This document shows positions 50,644 through 62,900 of a stretch of DNA of 64,000 nt, piece by piece. Below the pieces are notes generated by a model that searched no databases, was not told the DNA's origin, and saw only the letters and a list, made by a program, of their open reading frames with translations. Both the position numbers and the translations under genes were made by a program. Position 1 is the stretch's first letter; every line of letters begins with the position of its first letter. The DNA comes from JBNJGB01 sp051747385 (GTDB taxonomy: Bacteria; Myxococcota_A; UBA9042; PHBI01; JACKFB01): positions 186,001-250,000 of the forward strand of contig JBNJGB010000001.1 in NCBI GenBank assembly GCA_051747385.1, given 5' to 3'.

Positions 50644-52967
50644 GTCCCCGCCCTCTCCTCCCACGCCTCGCCGGAGGCGGCGCTGATGCCGCCCGTCGGC
50701 ACCACGACGTGGACGCTCGTTCCGTCGCCCGGCTGGCTGCGCACGTCGAGGGTCCCCCCGAGGAGGCGGGCCCTCTCCTCCATGCCCAGCAACCCGAGCC
50801 CGCTGTCCGGGGCGACGCGCGCGTCGTCTCCGTCCGGCTCGAAGCCCCGCCCGTCGTCCTCGACGGTCAGGGCGATCTCGTGGTCCCCGAAGTCCACCGT
50901 GACGAACACCTGGTCCGCCTCGGCGTGCTGGACCACGTTGTGGATGGACTCCTGGAAGATGCGCAGCAGGATGACCGACGTCTCGTAGTCCAGGGGGCGC
51001 TCCTCGCCGTCGACGCCGAGCGTCCCGCGCAGGTCGTGCTCGCGCTGCAGGCGCTCCAGGTGCCACTGGAGGGTCGGCAGGAAGCCCATGCTCTCCAGCA
51101 CGGTGAGGCGCAGATCCAGGAGGATCTCGCGGGTGGTCTCCAGGACGGTCCGGGTGCGCCGCTCCAGGTCCTGGAGCTCCTCGCGGACCTCCCGGCGCTC
51201 CGGGTGCGTGGACAGCCGCTCCAGGTCCAGGCGCAGCGCCGCGAGATCCTGGGCGATGGTGTCGTGCAGATCCCGGGCGATGCGCGCACGCTCCGCCTCC
51301 TGGGCCCAGAGCACGCCGCGCAGGTAGCGCTCCTGCTGGAGCTGTCGCAGGAGGTCCTGGTCCCGGAGCAGCCGCGTGGTGGCGCTCAGGAACATGTGGT
51401 GGATGAGGGAGTGGATCCATCGCGTGTTCGTGTCGGCGCGACCCTGCGGATCCCGGAGCGCCGAGCAGATCTCGTGCCCGTCCGGGGCGACGAGCCGTGT
51501 GAGGACGAGGGTGCCCGACCCGCCGCCGTCCGTCGGCTCGTCCTCGAGCACCTCCACGGTGCAGCGACCGGGCCCCGCGGGCGTCCAGTGGTCGTGGCTC
51601 CGCCCCACCACGAGCCCGTCGCAGCGCGCCAGGAGATCCGCCCGGTCCTCGTCCTCCATGCCGCAGCCGACCTCGTAGTGGCGCTCCTCGAACGACAGCC
51701 GCACGGCCCCCGCGCTGAGGCCCACCGTCTGCGCGAGGTGGTGCAGGCCCCGCTCCAGGACCCGCTCCACCGAGTCGCCGAGGGCGCTCTGGGCCGCCAG
51801 GTCCTCCAGGGCCTCCAGGTGGCGGCGCATGGCGTCGTACTCGGCGTGCAGGCGCTCCCGGCTGGACTCCGCCTCGTCCAGGGAGTCCATCATCCTGTCG
51901 CGCCAGCGCTCCAGCGCCCGCCCGAGCTGTCCGATCTCGTCGCGCCCCAGGCGCGGCAGCGGCGTGCCGTCCTCCTCCGCCTCCAGGTCCTGCACGGCGC
52001 GCGTGAGGCGCACCACCGGGCGCACGACGCTGTGCACGGAGAACCCGACGAAGAGCACGAACAGCGCCACGATGCCCGTCGCGAAGCCGAGCTGTCGCCG
52101 CAGGTCGACCGCGGGCGCGAGCACCTCCGACTCCGGCTGGTAGACCGCGACGCCCAGGTCCAGCGTGGGCAGCGGCGCGAAGGACATGACGTCGGTGGCG
52201 CGTCTCTCCCGGGAGCTCCCCTCCACGTGGCACGAGTGGCAGCGCCCCATGAAGGGCCGCCCGTCCGCCACCGCCTGCTGGAGGACCTGGTCGTGGTCGC
52301 CGCGTCGGTACAGGGCCTCCCGGTCCGTCGACGCGATCACGACCCCGTGGGAGTCCACGAGCTGGAGGTCCGTCGGCACCTTCGCCCGATCGGTCGCGAT
52401 CCCGCGCAGGAGATCCGCCGACGCCGGCTGCAACAGCCCCCCGACGAAGGCGTGGATCTCCCCCTCCGACGATCGCACCGCGGCCAGCGTCATGATCACG
52501 GGGCGCCGGCCCATGGACAGGTGCACGAGGGACGAGGCCACCGGGCGCTCCTGCACGGCGGCGCGGCGGGCCAGGGCGCCCAGGTCCACCGCCGACCTCA
52601 GCTCCTCGATCCCGCTGGGCACCGCGAGGAGCGGCTCGCCGCCCGGCGTCAGGACGAAGGCCCCCTCGTCGAACAGGGACGCCGGATAGGCCCGGACCAG
52701 GGCACGCCGCACCGCGTCCTCGCCCTCGCCTCGTATGACGGGTCGCCGGATCCGGGCCTCCAGGTGGTCCAGGTCCGCCCGGATCCGCTGCTCCAGCAGG
52801 GCTCCCACGGTGCGCGCGTACTCGACGCGCTCCACGAGGAGGCGCTCCACCGACTGGTCCACCATCTCCGTGTACAGGACGGCCAGCGCGCCGTGGAGCA
52901 TGCCCCCGCCGACGAGCAGGAAGAGGGTCGCCCGTGCGTAGAGGCTATGGCGTCCGGGGAGCCGCAT
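50640..52967 (-). CDS. NarX-type sensor histidine kinase with a periplasmic CxxCH (haem c) motif
   Basis: About 775 residues from ATG 52967. TM1 (about 10-32), a periplasmic sensor of about 250 residues, TM2 (LGFATGIVALFVLFVGFSV), HAMP, a GAF-like segment, then the HPK7 dimerisation motif (ARIARDLHDTIAQDLAAL) and HATPase (VEDDGRGFEP). In the sensor, GRCHSCHVEG (Cys243-His247) is a CxxCH motif, as used for covalent haem c. It lies on the predicted periplasmic side, where cytochrome c maturation works. It may sense redox state or a gas ligand. ATG 53051 is rejected because it would overlap the divergent start. Confidence 0.9.
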   Translation of the reverse strand: MRLPGRHSLYARATLFLLVGGGMLHGALAVLYTEMVDQSVERLLVERVEYARTVGALLEQRIRADLDHLEARIRRPVIRGEGEDAVRRALVRAYPASLFDEGAFVLTPGGEPLLAVPSGIEELRSAVDLGALARRAAVQERPVASSLVHLSMGRRPVIMTLAAVRSSEGEIHAFVGGLLQPASADLLRGIATDRAKVPTDLQLVDSHGVVIASTDREALYRRGDHDQVLQQAVADGRPFMGRCHSCHVEGSSRERRATDVMSFAPLPTLDLGVAVYQPESEVLAPAVDLRRQLGFATGIVALFVLFVGFSVHSVVRPVVRLTRAVQDLEAEEDGTPLPRLGRDEIGQLGRALERWRDRMMDSLDEAESSRERLHAEYDAMRRHLEALEDLAAQSALGDSVERVLERGLHHLAQTVGLSAGAVRLSFEERHYEVGCGMEDEDRADLLARCDGLVVGRSHDHWTPAGPGRCTVEVLEDEPTDGGGSGTLVLTRLVAPDGHEICSALRDPQGRADTNTRWIHSLIHHMFLSATTRLLRDQDLLRQLQQERYLRGVLWAQEAERARIARDLHDTIAQDLAALRLDLERLSTHPERREVREELQDLERRTRTVLETTREILLDLRLTVLESMGFLPTLQWHLERLQREHDLRGTLGVDGEERPLDYETSVILLRIFQESIHNVVQHAEADQVFVTVDFGDHEIALTVEDDGRGFEPDGDDARVAPDSGLGLLGMEERARLLGGTLDVRSQPGDGTSVHVVVPTGGISAASGEAWEERAGT

Positions 52968-52969
52968 GG

Positions 52970-52986
52970 GGGCACGGGTGTTGCAA
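52970..52986 (+). promoter_or_regulatory. Sigma54 (-24/-12) promoter of the PAS-EBP gene
   Basis: GGGCACGGGTGTTGCA matches the sigma54 consensus (TGGCACG-N4-TTGCA), with GG and GC exactly ten bases apart and one mismatch before the GG. Transcription would start near 52995 and lead to ATG 53050. Strong pattern match by eye. Confidence 0.65.
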
Positions 52987-53049
52987 GACACATACCCGAA
53001 CGCGGGCCCGGATGGGGCCGGCGCCTCCCACGCATCGGGCGAGCGACTC

Positions 53050-54369
<1,320 letters not shown>

Positions 54370-54414
54370 CCACGACGCGCCGTGCGAGATCACACCTCGT
54401 CGTGTGCCGATGGG

Positions 54415-56364
54415 CTATTCCACACCCTCGTCTGCCTCGAACGGGGGCGCCTCGTCGCCCCACGCGCTCTGCCACGCGCCGGCCCCCTCGGCCGCCTCCA
54501 GGAAGGCCGCGTAGTAGGGGTGCCGGCCCAGGGTGGCGCTGTCGCCGAGCACCAGCAGGAAGCGGCGAGCGCGGGTCAGGGCGACGTTCATGCGCCGCAC
54601 GTCCCTCAGGAAGCCGAGGTCACCGGCGTCGTTGGAGCGGACCAGGTCCACGACGACCGCCTCCTTCTCGCGTCCCTGGAAGCCGTCCACCGTGCCCACC
54701 TCGAGCCCGGCCCGCACGGCGTCGGACAGCAGGTGCCGCAGGCGCCGCGCCTGGGCGTGATACGGGGTGATCACGGCCACGTCGCCCGGCGGGACTCCGC
54801 GGCCCAGGAGGCGCCGGATCTCGGCGGCGGTGCGCTCGGCCTGTCGCGGGTTCCAGGTGGACGGGTCCTCCTCGCCGCGCCGCTCCTCCCAGCCCTTTCC
54901 GGCGGTGTCGACGAACACCAGCGGCCCGGGTCGGAGCGGGTCCGGGGCCACGCCGGGGAGATCGACCAGCCGATGCGCCCGCACGGCGTCCGACGCCACG
55001 AGGCGCCCCTCGTAGCTGGCGGCCGACGGGAACGACATCAGGGTCTCGTGCATGCGGTGCTGCACCACGAGCATGCGTAGCAGGTCGTCGTCGCCCGACA
55101 CGGCCAGGCGCTCGAAGACGGTGCGGCCCAGGCCCTCGCGGTCGGCCTCCGGATCGATGACGGTGGGGGGAAGCTGGCGCGGATCGCCGGCGAGCACGGC
55201 CCGCCGCGCCCGGGCGAGGGCCACGAGGGCGATGGGATCCGGGGCCTGGGTCGCCTCGTCCAAGACCACCAGATCGAAGGTGCGATCGCGGAGCACCGAC
55301 GCGTCCGCGCCGGCCGCCGTGGCGCAGATGACCGTCGCCCCGTCGAGGATGCGATCCTCGGCGCCCCGAAGCTGCCTGCGGGCGTCCCGGAAGAGGCGCC
55401 CCACCTCCTCGCGCATCGCGCGGCGCTCGCGGCGGTCCAGCGTCCCGCGATCCGACCGGGCGCGCACGCGGCGGAGGAGATCCCGCGCCTCGCCGGTCCA
55501 GCGGCGGGCGAGCCTCCAGGCCTCGGTGTGCTCCAGCAGGGCGTCGAGGGTCCGTGCCTGGACCGCGTCCGAGACGCGGGCGGGATGGCCGACGCGCACG
55601 ACCTCGACCCCGGCCCGGGCCAGCCGCTCCGCCAGGTTGTCGACGGCCGTGTTGCTCGCCGCCGTGGCCAGGACGCTCTCACCACGCCGGACGGCCTGCC
55701 GGGCGATCTCCACGAGGGTGCGGGTCTTGCCCGTGCCCGGAGGTCCGTGGACGAGCGCCACGTCCTGGGCGGCCAGGGCGCGCGACACGGCCTCCCGCTG
55801 GGGCCGGTTCAGGTCCGCGTCGAAGGGCTTCCAGCGCGGCTCGGGGTCGAAGGCGGGCCGCTCGTCGCCCAGGAGCACCTCCCGGAGCCAGCCGGTGGCC
55901 GAGCCGCTCTTGGCCTCCAGGAACGTCCGGATCGCCCGGTCGCCGCGGTCGAAGGTGGCCTCCGGGGCGTCCCGGTCCAGGCGGAACCCGCCGTCTTCGT
56001 AGCGATCGGGCAGGTCCTCGTCCACGACCACGGCCAGCCGCTCTCGATGCCTGCGCGCGACCGTCCCGCGCACCGCGTCGGGCCCCTCGGGCTCCTCCCA
56101 CCACAGGCGGACGGGATCGCCCGTCCCGATGCGGGCGTGCGCCAGGCCCCCGGGCCGCCGCGTCACCAGCCAGAGGAGGTGCCTCCCGCCCGGCACGGCG
56201 TCCGTCTCGTCGACGACGAGGTCCATGAGCGCCAGGCCGCGGGCGACCCGCTCCTTCAGGGGCGCGCCGGCGCGCTCCTCCGCGAAACGCGCGTGCGTGG
56301 CCTCCCGCTCGCGCCGCCACAGCGCGGCCATGCGCTCCAGCCGCTGCCGGGATCGCTCGCCCAT
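54415..56364 (-). CDS. IGHMBP2/UPF1-like superfamily 1 helicase
   Basis: 649 residues. Walker A (VHGPPGTGKTRTL), motif II DEATQ (VLDEATQAPDP), QHRMHETLMSFPS, TVDGFQGREKEAVVVDLVRS and NVALTRARR are the SF1B UPF1-like set. The N-terminal part resembles the SMUBP-2 DNA/RNA-binding region. A 5'-3' helicase on DNA or RNA; bacterial role not established. Divergent from dinB with a 119-bp spacer. Confidence 0.92.
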   Translation of the reverse strand: MGERSRQRLERMAALWRREREATHARFAEERAGAPLKERVARGLALMDLVVDETDAVPGGRHLLWLVTRRPGGLAHARIGTGDPVRLWWEEPEGPDAVRGTVARRHRERLAVVVDEDLPDRYEDGGFRLDRDAPEATFDRGDRAIRTFLEAKSGSATGWLREVLLGDERPAFDPEPRWKPFDADLNRPQREAVSRALAAQDVALVHGPPGTGKTRTLVEIARQAVRRGESVLATAASNTAVDNLAERLARAGVEVVRVGHPARVSDAVQARTLDALLEHTEAWRLARRWTGEARDLLRRVRARSDRGTLDRRERRAMREEVGRLFRDARRQLRGAEDRILDGATVICATAAGADASVLRDRTFDLVVLDEATQAPDPIALVALARARRAVLAGDPRQLPPTVIDPEADREGLGRTVFERLAVSGDDDLLRMLVVQHRMHETLMSFPSAASYEGRLVASDAVRAHRLVDLPGVAPDPLRPGPLVFVDTAGKGWEERRGEEDPSTWNPRQAERTAAEIRRLLGRGVPPGDVAVITPYHAQARRLRHLLSDAVRAGLEVGTVDGFQGREKEAVVVDLVRSNDAGDLGFLRDVRRMNVALTRARRFLLVLGDSATLGRHPYYAAFLEAAEGAGAWQSAWGDEAPPFEADEGVE

Positions 56365-56437
56365 GAGGTCCCCCGTCTATCACATCCCGCGCCTCCGGGT
56401 CGCAGCCCACACGCACAGCGGGCGCGGGACCGCGCAC

Positions 56438-56466
56438 TTGGGTGCCGGGTGCCGGTGCTCTAGGCT
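56438..56466 (+). promoter_or_regulatory. Putative dinB promoter
   Basis: TTGGGT (56438-56443) and TAGGCT (56461-56466), 17 bp apart, about 20 bp before GTG 56484. The -10 hexamer equals that of the PEGA operon promoter. No LexA-type box is recognised here. Confidence 0.35.
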
Positions 56467-56483
56467 CCGCGCGGGAGCACGCC

Positions 56484-57563
56484 GTGCGGAAGATCATCCA
56501 CGTGGACATGGACGCCTTCTACGCGTCCGTCGAGCAGCGGGATCGCCCCGAACTTCGGGGCCGGCCCGTGGTGGTGGGCGGCGATCCGCGCGGGCGGGGC
56601 GTGGTGGCGGCCGCCTCCTACGAGGCGCGGCCGTATGGCGTCCACTCGGCCATGCCGTGCTCGCAGGCGCGGCGGCTGTGCCCCCGGGCGATCTTCGTGC
56701 GGACCGACATGGAGCGCTACCGGGCCGTGAGCCGCCGCGTCTTCGAGATCTTCCACGAGGTCACGGACCTGGTGGAGCCCCTGTCACTGGACGAGGCCTA
56801 CCTGGACGTCACCGACAACAGCCTGGGCGAGCCCCTGGCCGGCAAGGTGGCGAAGTGGCTCAAGCGGCGCATCCGGAGCGAGGTGGGCCTCACCGCCTCC
56901 GCCGGCGTGGGCCCGAACAAGCTCGTGGCCAAGATCGCCAGCGACCTGGACAAGCCCGACGGCCTCGTCATCATCCCGCCGGCCGAGGTGGAGCGGTTCG
57001 TCGCCTCCCTGCCCGTCGAGAAGCTCTGGAGCGTCGGCCCCGCCACGGCGAAGCGGCTGCACGCCATGGGCATCCGTACGGCCGCCGACCTTCGGGACCG
57101 GGACGAGCGCGAGCTCGCCCGCGCCTTCGGCAAGCACGGTCTGTTCGTCTGGCGCCTGGCCCACGGAGACGACCCGCGCCCCGTCTCCCCCGAGCGCGAC
57201 CCCAAGAGCCGTGGTGCCGAGACCACCTTCGAGGACGACGTGGGGGACGTGGAGTTCCTCGCCCGCTGGATCGCGAGCCTCTCCGAGCGCGTCGCCGGGT
57301 CCCTGCGCCGCCTGGAGCGCCCCGGCCGGACGGTCACCCTGAAGCTTCGCTACAGCGACTTCACCACCATCACCCGCAGCCGGACCCTGCCCCACCCGGT
57401 GGCCGACGGCGCCCTCATCGCGGCCACCGCCACCGATCTCATGGACACGGCCACCGAGGCCGGCGAGCGGCCGGTCCGCCTGGTGGGCGTCTCCGTGGGC
57501 GGCCTGGTCGACCCTGCGGAGCCCGTCCAGCTTCGCCTGCCGCTGGAGCCGCCGGGACCCTAG
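56484..57563 (+). CDS. dinB: DNA polymerase IV (Y family)
   Basis: 359 residues. The catalytic carboxylates are in IIHVDMDAFYASVE (Asp8, Asp10) and PLSLDEAYLDVTD; the helix-hairpin-helix is in VEKLWSVGPATAKRLHAMGI. The C-terminal PVQLRLPL is a beta-clamp-binding type tail. GTG start with GGGAG seven bases upstream. Translesion synthesis. The last codons PPGP-stop lie in a 15-bp tandem repeat. Confidence 0.96.
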   Translation: MRKIIHVDMDAFYASVEQRDRPELRGRPVVVGGDPRGRGVVAAASYEARPYGVHSAMPCSQARRLCPRAIFVRTDMERYRAVSRRVFEIFHEVTDLVEPLSLDEAYLDVTDNSLGEPLAGKVAKWLKRRIRSEVGLTASAGVGPNKLVAKIASDLDKPDGLVIIPPAEVERFVASLPVEKLWSVGPATAKRLHAMGIRTAADLRDRDERELARAFGKHGLFVWRLAHGDDPRPVSPERDPKSRGAETTFEDDVGDVEFLARWIASLSERVAGSLRRLERPGRTVTLKLRYSDFTTITRSRTLPHPVADGALIAATATDLMDTATEAGERPVRLVGVSVGGLVDPAEPVQLRLPLEPPGP

Positions 57564-57625
57564 CCGCCGGGGCCATAGCTGCCGGGGCCATGACGGCCGG
57601 GACCGTGACCGCCGGGGCCATGAGC
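57551..57625 (+). repeat. 15-bp tandem repeat covering the dinB stop
   Basis: Five 15-bp units of the form GCCGGGRCCNTAGCC or GCCGGGGCCATGACC. In the dinB frame each unit reads P/L/R-P-G-P-stop, so the gene's end including its stop was duplicated several times. The stretch 57564-57900 holds this, a G-rich run at 57761 and no gene. Confidence 0.85.
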
Positions 57626-57760
57626 GACGGCCGGGCCGGCGGACGGCTCCACACAGCCTGCCCCGTCGTGCCCGTGCATCCGGGCCTTGAAGTGGACCTC
57701 CGGTTACGGCCGGACCCGACACCGCGCGCAACGAATCGCCCCCGGCCCGTCATCCAGAAG

Positions 57761-57780
57761 GTGGGTGGGCGGGGGTGGGT
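57761..57780 (+). other. G-quadruplex-forming run
   Basis: GTGGGTGGGCGGGGGTGGGT holds four G3+ tracts with 1-base loops, a strong quadruplex pattern. A second, weaker G-rich stretch (GGTGGGTCGGCGGGAGCAGG) follows. It lies between the convergent dinB and the 57901 gene. Confidence 0.75.
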
Positions 57781-57900
57781 CCACCCGCGCCAGCAGGTGG
57801 GTCGGCGGGAGCAGGCCACCCGCGCCGCGCCGCGCCTGCGCCCCGCCGCGCGCCGGGGCGACAGCCGACCCGCACCTCGGCGGGAAGCCGGCGGACCGGC

Positions 57901-58362
57901 CTACCCGTCCGCGCCGCGCCCGGCGACGCCGCGCCAGTAGACGACGCTGCCCATGGCGAGCGCGGCGCCGAGGCCGACGTAGACCGCGCCCAGGACGGGG
58001 CGGGGGATGGGGCTGAGCCGCAGGACCAGGCCGAGGCCCATCATGCCGCCCACCAGCAGCCAGGATCGCCAGGGGAAGAAGCCGCCGACGCACTTGCCGT
58101 CGCCGCGGTCGAGGATGCGATCCCGGAGGCGGCGCGCCACGCGGCGGATGACGAAGTGGCCCTTGAGGCCGCCGAGCACGAGCCCCGCAGCCAGCGCCAG
58201 GGCGGCCCCGCCGGTGGACGCTCCCAGAGCCCACCGCGCACCCGCCGCGCCCAGCCCAGCGGCGACCGCCGTCCAGGTCAGCGCAGCGGCCATCATGTGG
58301 GTGCGCGCACGGGCGGCCGGCTTCAGCCGCTCGTGGATGGGGCAGGCGTCGGGGCTGGACAT
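57901..58362 (-). CDS. Small integral membrane protein, unknown
   Basis: 153 residues with four TM helices (ALTWTAVAAGLGAAGARWAL; GAALALAAGLVLGGLKGHFV; SWLLVGGMMGLGLVLRLSPI; VLGAVYVGLGAALAMGSVVY). The N-terminus has CPIHERLKP and a middle loop GDGKCVGGFF. Not recognised. ATG 58362 lies about 85 bp from the triple-palindrome array, which could regulate it. Confidence 0.7.
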   Translation of the reverse strand: MSSPDACPIHERLKPAARARTHMMAAALTWTAVAAGLGAAGARWALGASTGGAALALAAGLVLGGLKGHFVIRRVARRLRDRILDRGDGKCVGGFFPWRSWLLVGGMMGLGLVLRLSPIPRPVLGAVYVGLGAALAMGSVVYWRGVAGRGADG

Positions 58363-58447
58363 GGGCTCACGACTCCGCGCGCGGGGTCCTCGGCGGAAGC
58401 CTAGCGGCAGCGGCCCCTCGGAGGGAAGGACCCGGCCGCCCGGACAG

Positions 58448-58522
58448 TTGTCGAGTACGCTCGACAATCCCGTTTGTGTCGAACGCATTCGACAGGATCG
58501 CGACTGTCGAACAGGCTCGACA
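58448..58522. promoter_or_regulatory. Array of three TGTCGA-N6-TCGACA palindromes at 28-bp spacing
   Basis: Palindromes at 58449-58466, 58477-58494 and 58505-58522 have identical 6-bp arms TGTCGA / TCGACA and different 6-bp centres. Arms extend to TTGTCGA in the first and to TGTCGAA in the second. Centres are exactly 28 bp apart. It looks like a multi-site operator or small iteron set. Candidate targets are the divergent membrane protein (start 58362) and a 27-codon reading frame that begins 2 bp later. The regulator is unknown. Confidence 0.85.
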
Positions 58523-58524
58523 CC

Positions 58525-58608
58525 ATGAGCGACCCGGACCCGTTGGCGGACGAGGCGGTCTTCGTCACCGCCGAGACCTTCGAGGCGGAGCTCGGGCGGC
58601 GCCCCTGA
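58525..58608 (+). CDS. Possible 27-residue peptide or truncated gene after the palindrome array
   Basis: MSDPDPLADEAVFVTAETFE followed by AELGRRP and a stop. It starts 2 bp after the third palindrome and ends 11 bp before the purA stop. No ribosome site. It reads like the first residues of a longer protein whose rest was lost. May also be chance. Confidence 0.25.
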   Translation: MSDPDPLADEAVFVTAETFEAELGRRP

Positions 58609-58619
58609 CGCAGGGGAGA

Positions 58620-59912
<1,293 letters not shown>

Positions 59913-59938
59913 GTCCGCTTCCCCGATCCGCGCCGTCT

Positions 59939-62900
59939 TCACCGGCGCAGCGTGACGCTCCGGGACATCGCGTCCACGGCGCGCGTGATCCTTCGCCGGA
60001 ACCCCGTATAGTCCTCCGGCCCGACGAGTCCAATCCCGAAGTGCACGCGGCGCTTCACGCGCAGTCGCTCCGCGCCGCCCGACACCGTCTGCTGCAGGCT
60101 CCAGGTGGCGCCGCCCGCGTCCACGTCCCGGAGGTCCGTGTCGAGGCGCGTGTCATCCGCCGCGACGATCTCCACGACGGCCTCCTCGCGGTGCGGCGGC
60201 AGCCACAGGGAGGTCTCCCGCCGCGGGAGGCTCAGCAGCCCATCGACGGGGGCCGCCCCGCTCACCGGCTCCGTCCACAGCACCGGACCGATGCGCGGGA
60301 TCGTGCCGGGAACGCCGTCCCCCGCCTGCACCAGCCCCGCGAGCGACACCTCCAGCCGGATCCGGAGCGGGCGATCGGCCACGTCCATGTGCTCCACGCG
60401 GACGTCGTCCACCTGCGCGCCAGGCAGGACGCGCCCCATCCACTGCTGGAACAGCACGCTCCGCCGCGCCTCGTCCAGGCGCCCGTGAAGCTGTCGGAGG
60501 GCCGTGGTCTCCGGGCCGAAGCCCTCCACGACCACCGTCGCGCGCGACTCCTCCTCGACGTCCGGGTGGAGGGTCGCGTGGACCCGCCAGCCGGGCTCGG
60601 GGAGGTCGTCGGGCGGCCCCTCCGGCAGGCGCACCCACTCGAGCGCCTCCCGGTCCTCGACGCCGCCCGTGCGCAGGCATCGGCTGCCGTACACCGGCGC
60701 GGGCAGGACGCCGAACGGCGCCCACGGCAAGTGCGGATCCGCGTAGCGCCAGCCCCCGTCGACGCGGAACCTCACCACGGGCCAGGCGATCGCCTCCGCG
60801 CGCGGCAGGGCCTCGTCCAGGTCCGGCGCCGGTCCCCGGTGGTGCGTCGCGCACAGGAGCACCTCCCCGGGCAGGCCGAGCGTGCGCGCCAGGCCCATCA
60901 GCGCCACCACGCGGCTTCCCTCGCCCCGCTCCACCACCGCCTCGGCCGACGTCTGCCACCCCGCCAGCGGCTCCGTCTCGTCGATCTCGCTGCGGGCCCA
61001 CGCGAACAGCCGCCGCACGGCCTCCTCGCGCGGGACCTCCTCCGGGAGCGCCTCGGCCAGCGCCTCCTCGAGGTGGTGGCCCGGCCGGGTCAGGCGCCGT
61101 AGCTCCCCGGCCGCCCGCGCCGCGATCACCGCCCAGGCGTCGCCCCCGCCGTCCCGGGGCGCCACGGCCAGGGCCACCGTGGGCAGTACGTGCTCCGCCG
61201 ACGGGGCGTGGGGCTCCGACGACACGGCGGGCAGGCCCTCCAGGCGCCAGCGGTGGAGCGTCTGCCCGCCGTGGATGTGAGACCGCTGCGGCTCCGGCGC
61301 GCCGCGGGACCGGCGGAGCCTCGGCTCGAGCCCCGGGTCCACCACCACGTCCAGCGCCTTGCGCCAGGTGGGTACGTGGAAGGAGGCGAACGCCTCCCGG
61401 CCCAGCCAGCCTCCCGCCTCCGGGTCGACGCGGCGATAGCGCACCCACGCCGTCTCGATGGCGTCGCCGGGCTGCAGGCCGCTGAAGGACAGGTCCGGCT
61501 TGCCCTCGACCCGCTCCGGCCAGAGCACGTCCCCGTCTTCCTGGAGCGTCCGCGCCACCAGCAGGCGCGAGCCGTTCGGCGGCCTCACCTCGCCCAGCGC
61601 GTCCGCGCCGGACCGCGTCTGCACCACCCGCACGGCGTGCTCCAGCGTGATGACCGTCCCATCCCTCCGGACGTGGTGGACCTTGCGGTCGAGCACCGTC
61701 ACCGCCGGCCACCCGTCGGCCAGGGCGCGCTCCTCCGGGGGCGCCTCGCGCCAGCGCGCCAGCACGTCGGCGCCGTCCGCCACGGACCCCAGGTCGCCCC
61801 GGTCCCCGGTCAGCCACCGGGCCAGGACCTCGGCGGAGACGGCGTCCGGGTGCGCCGTCAGGGTGGCGTCCAGGGCCTCCAGCGCCGCCTCGCGATCGTT
61901 CGCCTGCAGCGCCAGCAGCACGCGGGCCTGGAGCGCCCCCTGGTCGTCCGGGCGCGCGGCCAGCAGCGCGTCCACCAGCCGCCGGGCCTCGTCCAGGCGC
62001 CCCGCCGCACGCCACGCCTCCACGGCCCGGCGCATCAGGCCGAGCCTGTGAGGCTGCCGGGCCGCGACCCCCTCGAGCCTGCGGGCCCGCGCCACGAGGG
62101 CACCCGCGTCCTCGTCCAGCCCGGCGAGGAGGAGCCGACCGGCCCCCGGGAAGGCCGCGGCGGCGGCCTCGGCGACGCGCCGGGCCCGATCCGCGTGTCC
62201 GAACGCCCGATAGGCCATGGCCGCGGCCCGCATGGCCCGCGGATCGGTCGGGGGGAGCGCCGCGATGCGGTCGGCGGTGGCCAGGGCCTCGGCCTCCCGG
62301 GCCTGCGCCCGGTGGAGGGCCGTCAGCTCGGCCAGCAGGCCCGGGTCCCGCGGCGCCTCCTCCAGGGCCCGCTCCCAGGCCTCGGCGGCCGGGTCCGGTC
62401 GCTCGTCGTCGCGCTCGATGGCGCCGTAGCGTCGCAGGGCCTCCCGGCTCCGGGGGCGGACGTCGAGGACCCGCTCCAAGTCACGGCGCATCCGCGAGCG
62501 CGTCGCCGCCGGGGTGAGCGCGGGATCCAGGCGGTCCGCGCGGGCCTCCGCGAGCCACAGCCCCGGGTACTCGCCGAGGCGGCCGTGGAGCGCGTCCAGC
62601 AGCCGGCGCGCCCGGTCCAGGTGCAGGTGCGGCCGCGCGAGCAGGCCCCGCAGGACGTGCAGCGCCCGGATCGCGCCGCCCCCCTCCCCCACGTCGAAGC
62701 GCGTCGGGAAACCGTCCACGAAGCTCGCCGGGGCCTCCGACACGTCCACCGGGACCTGCGGCGCGTCGGCGGGCTCCACGCGGGTCACCAGCCCGCTCCC
62801 GGCGAGGTGGCTCACGCGGATCCGCGCGCTGCCCCCGCGGTCGTGCGACGCGAGCTTCACCAGGACCCGGACGGGGCCGCGGGGCAGGCGCAGGGTCACC

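Noticed and set aside
58448..58522. LexA/SOS box of dinB
   Set aside because: The array is about 900 bp downstream of the dinB stop, and the motif does not match LexA boxes known to me.
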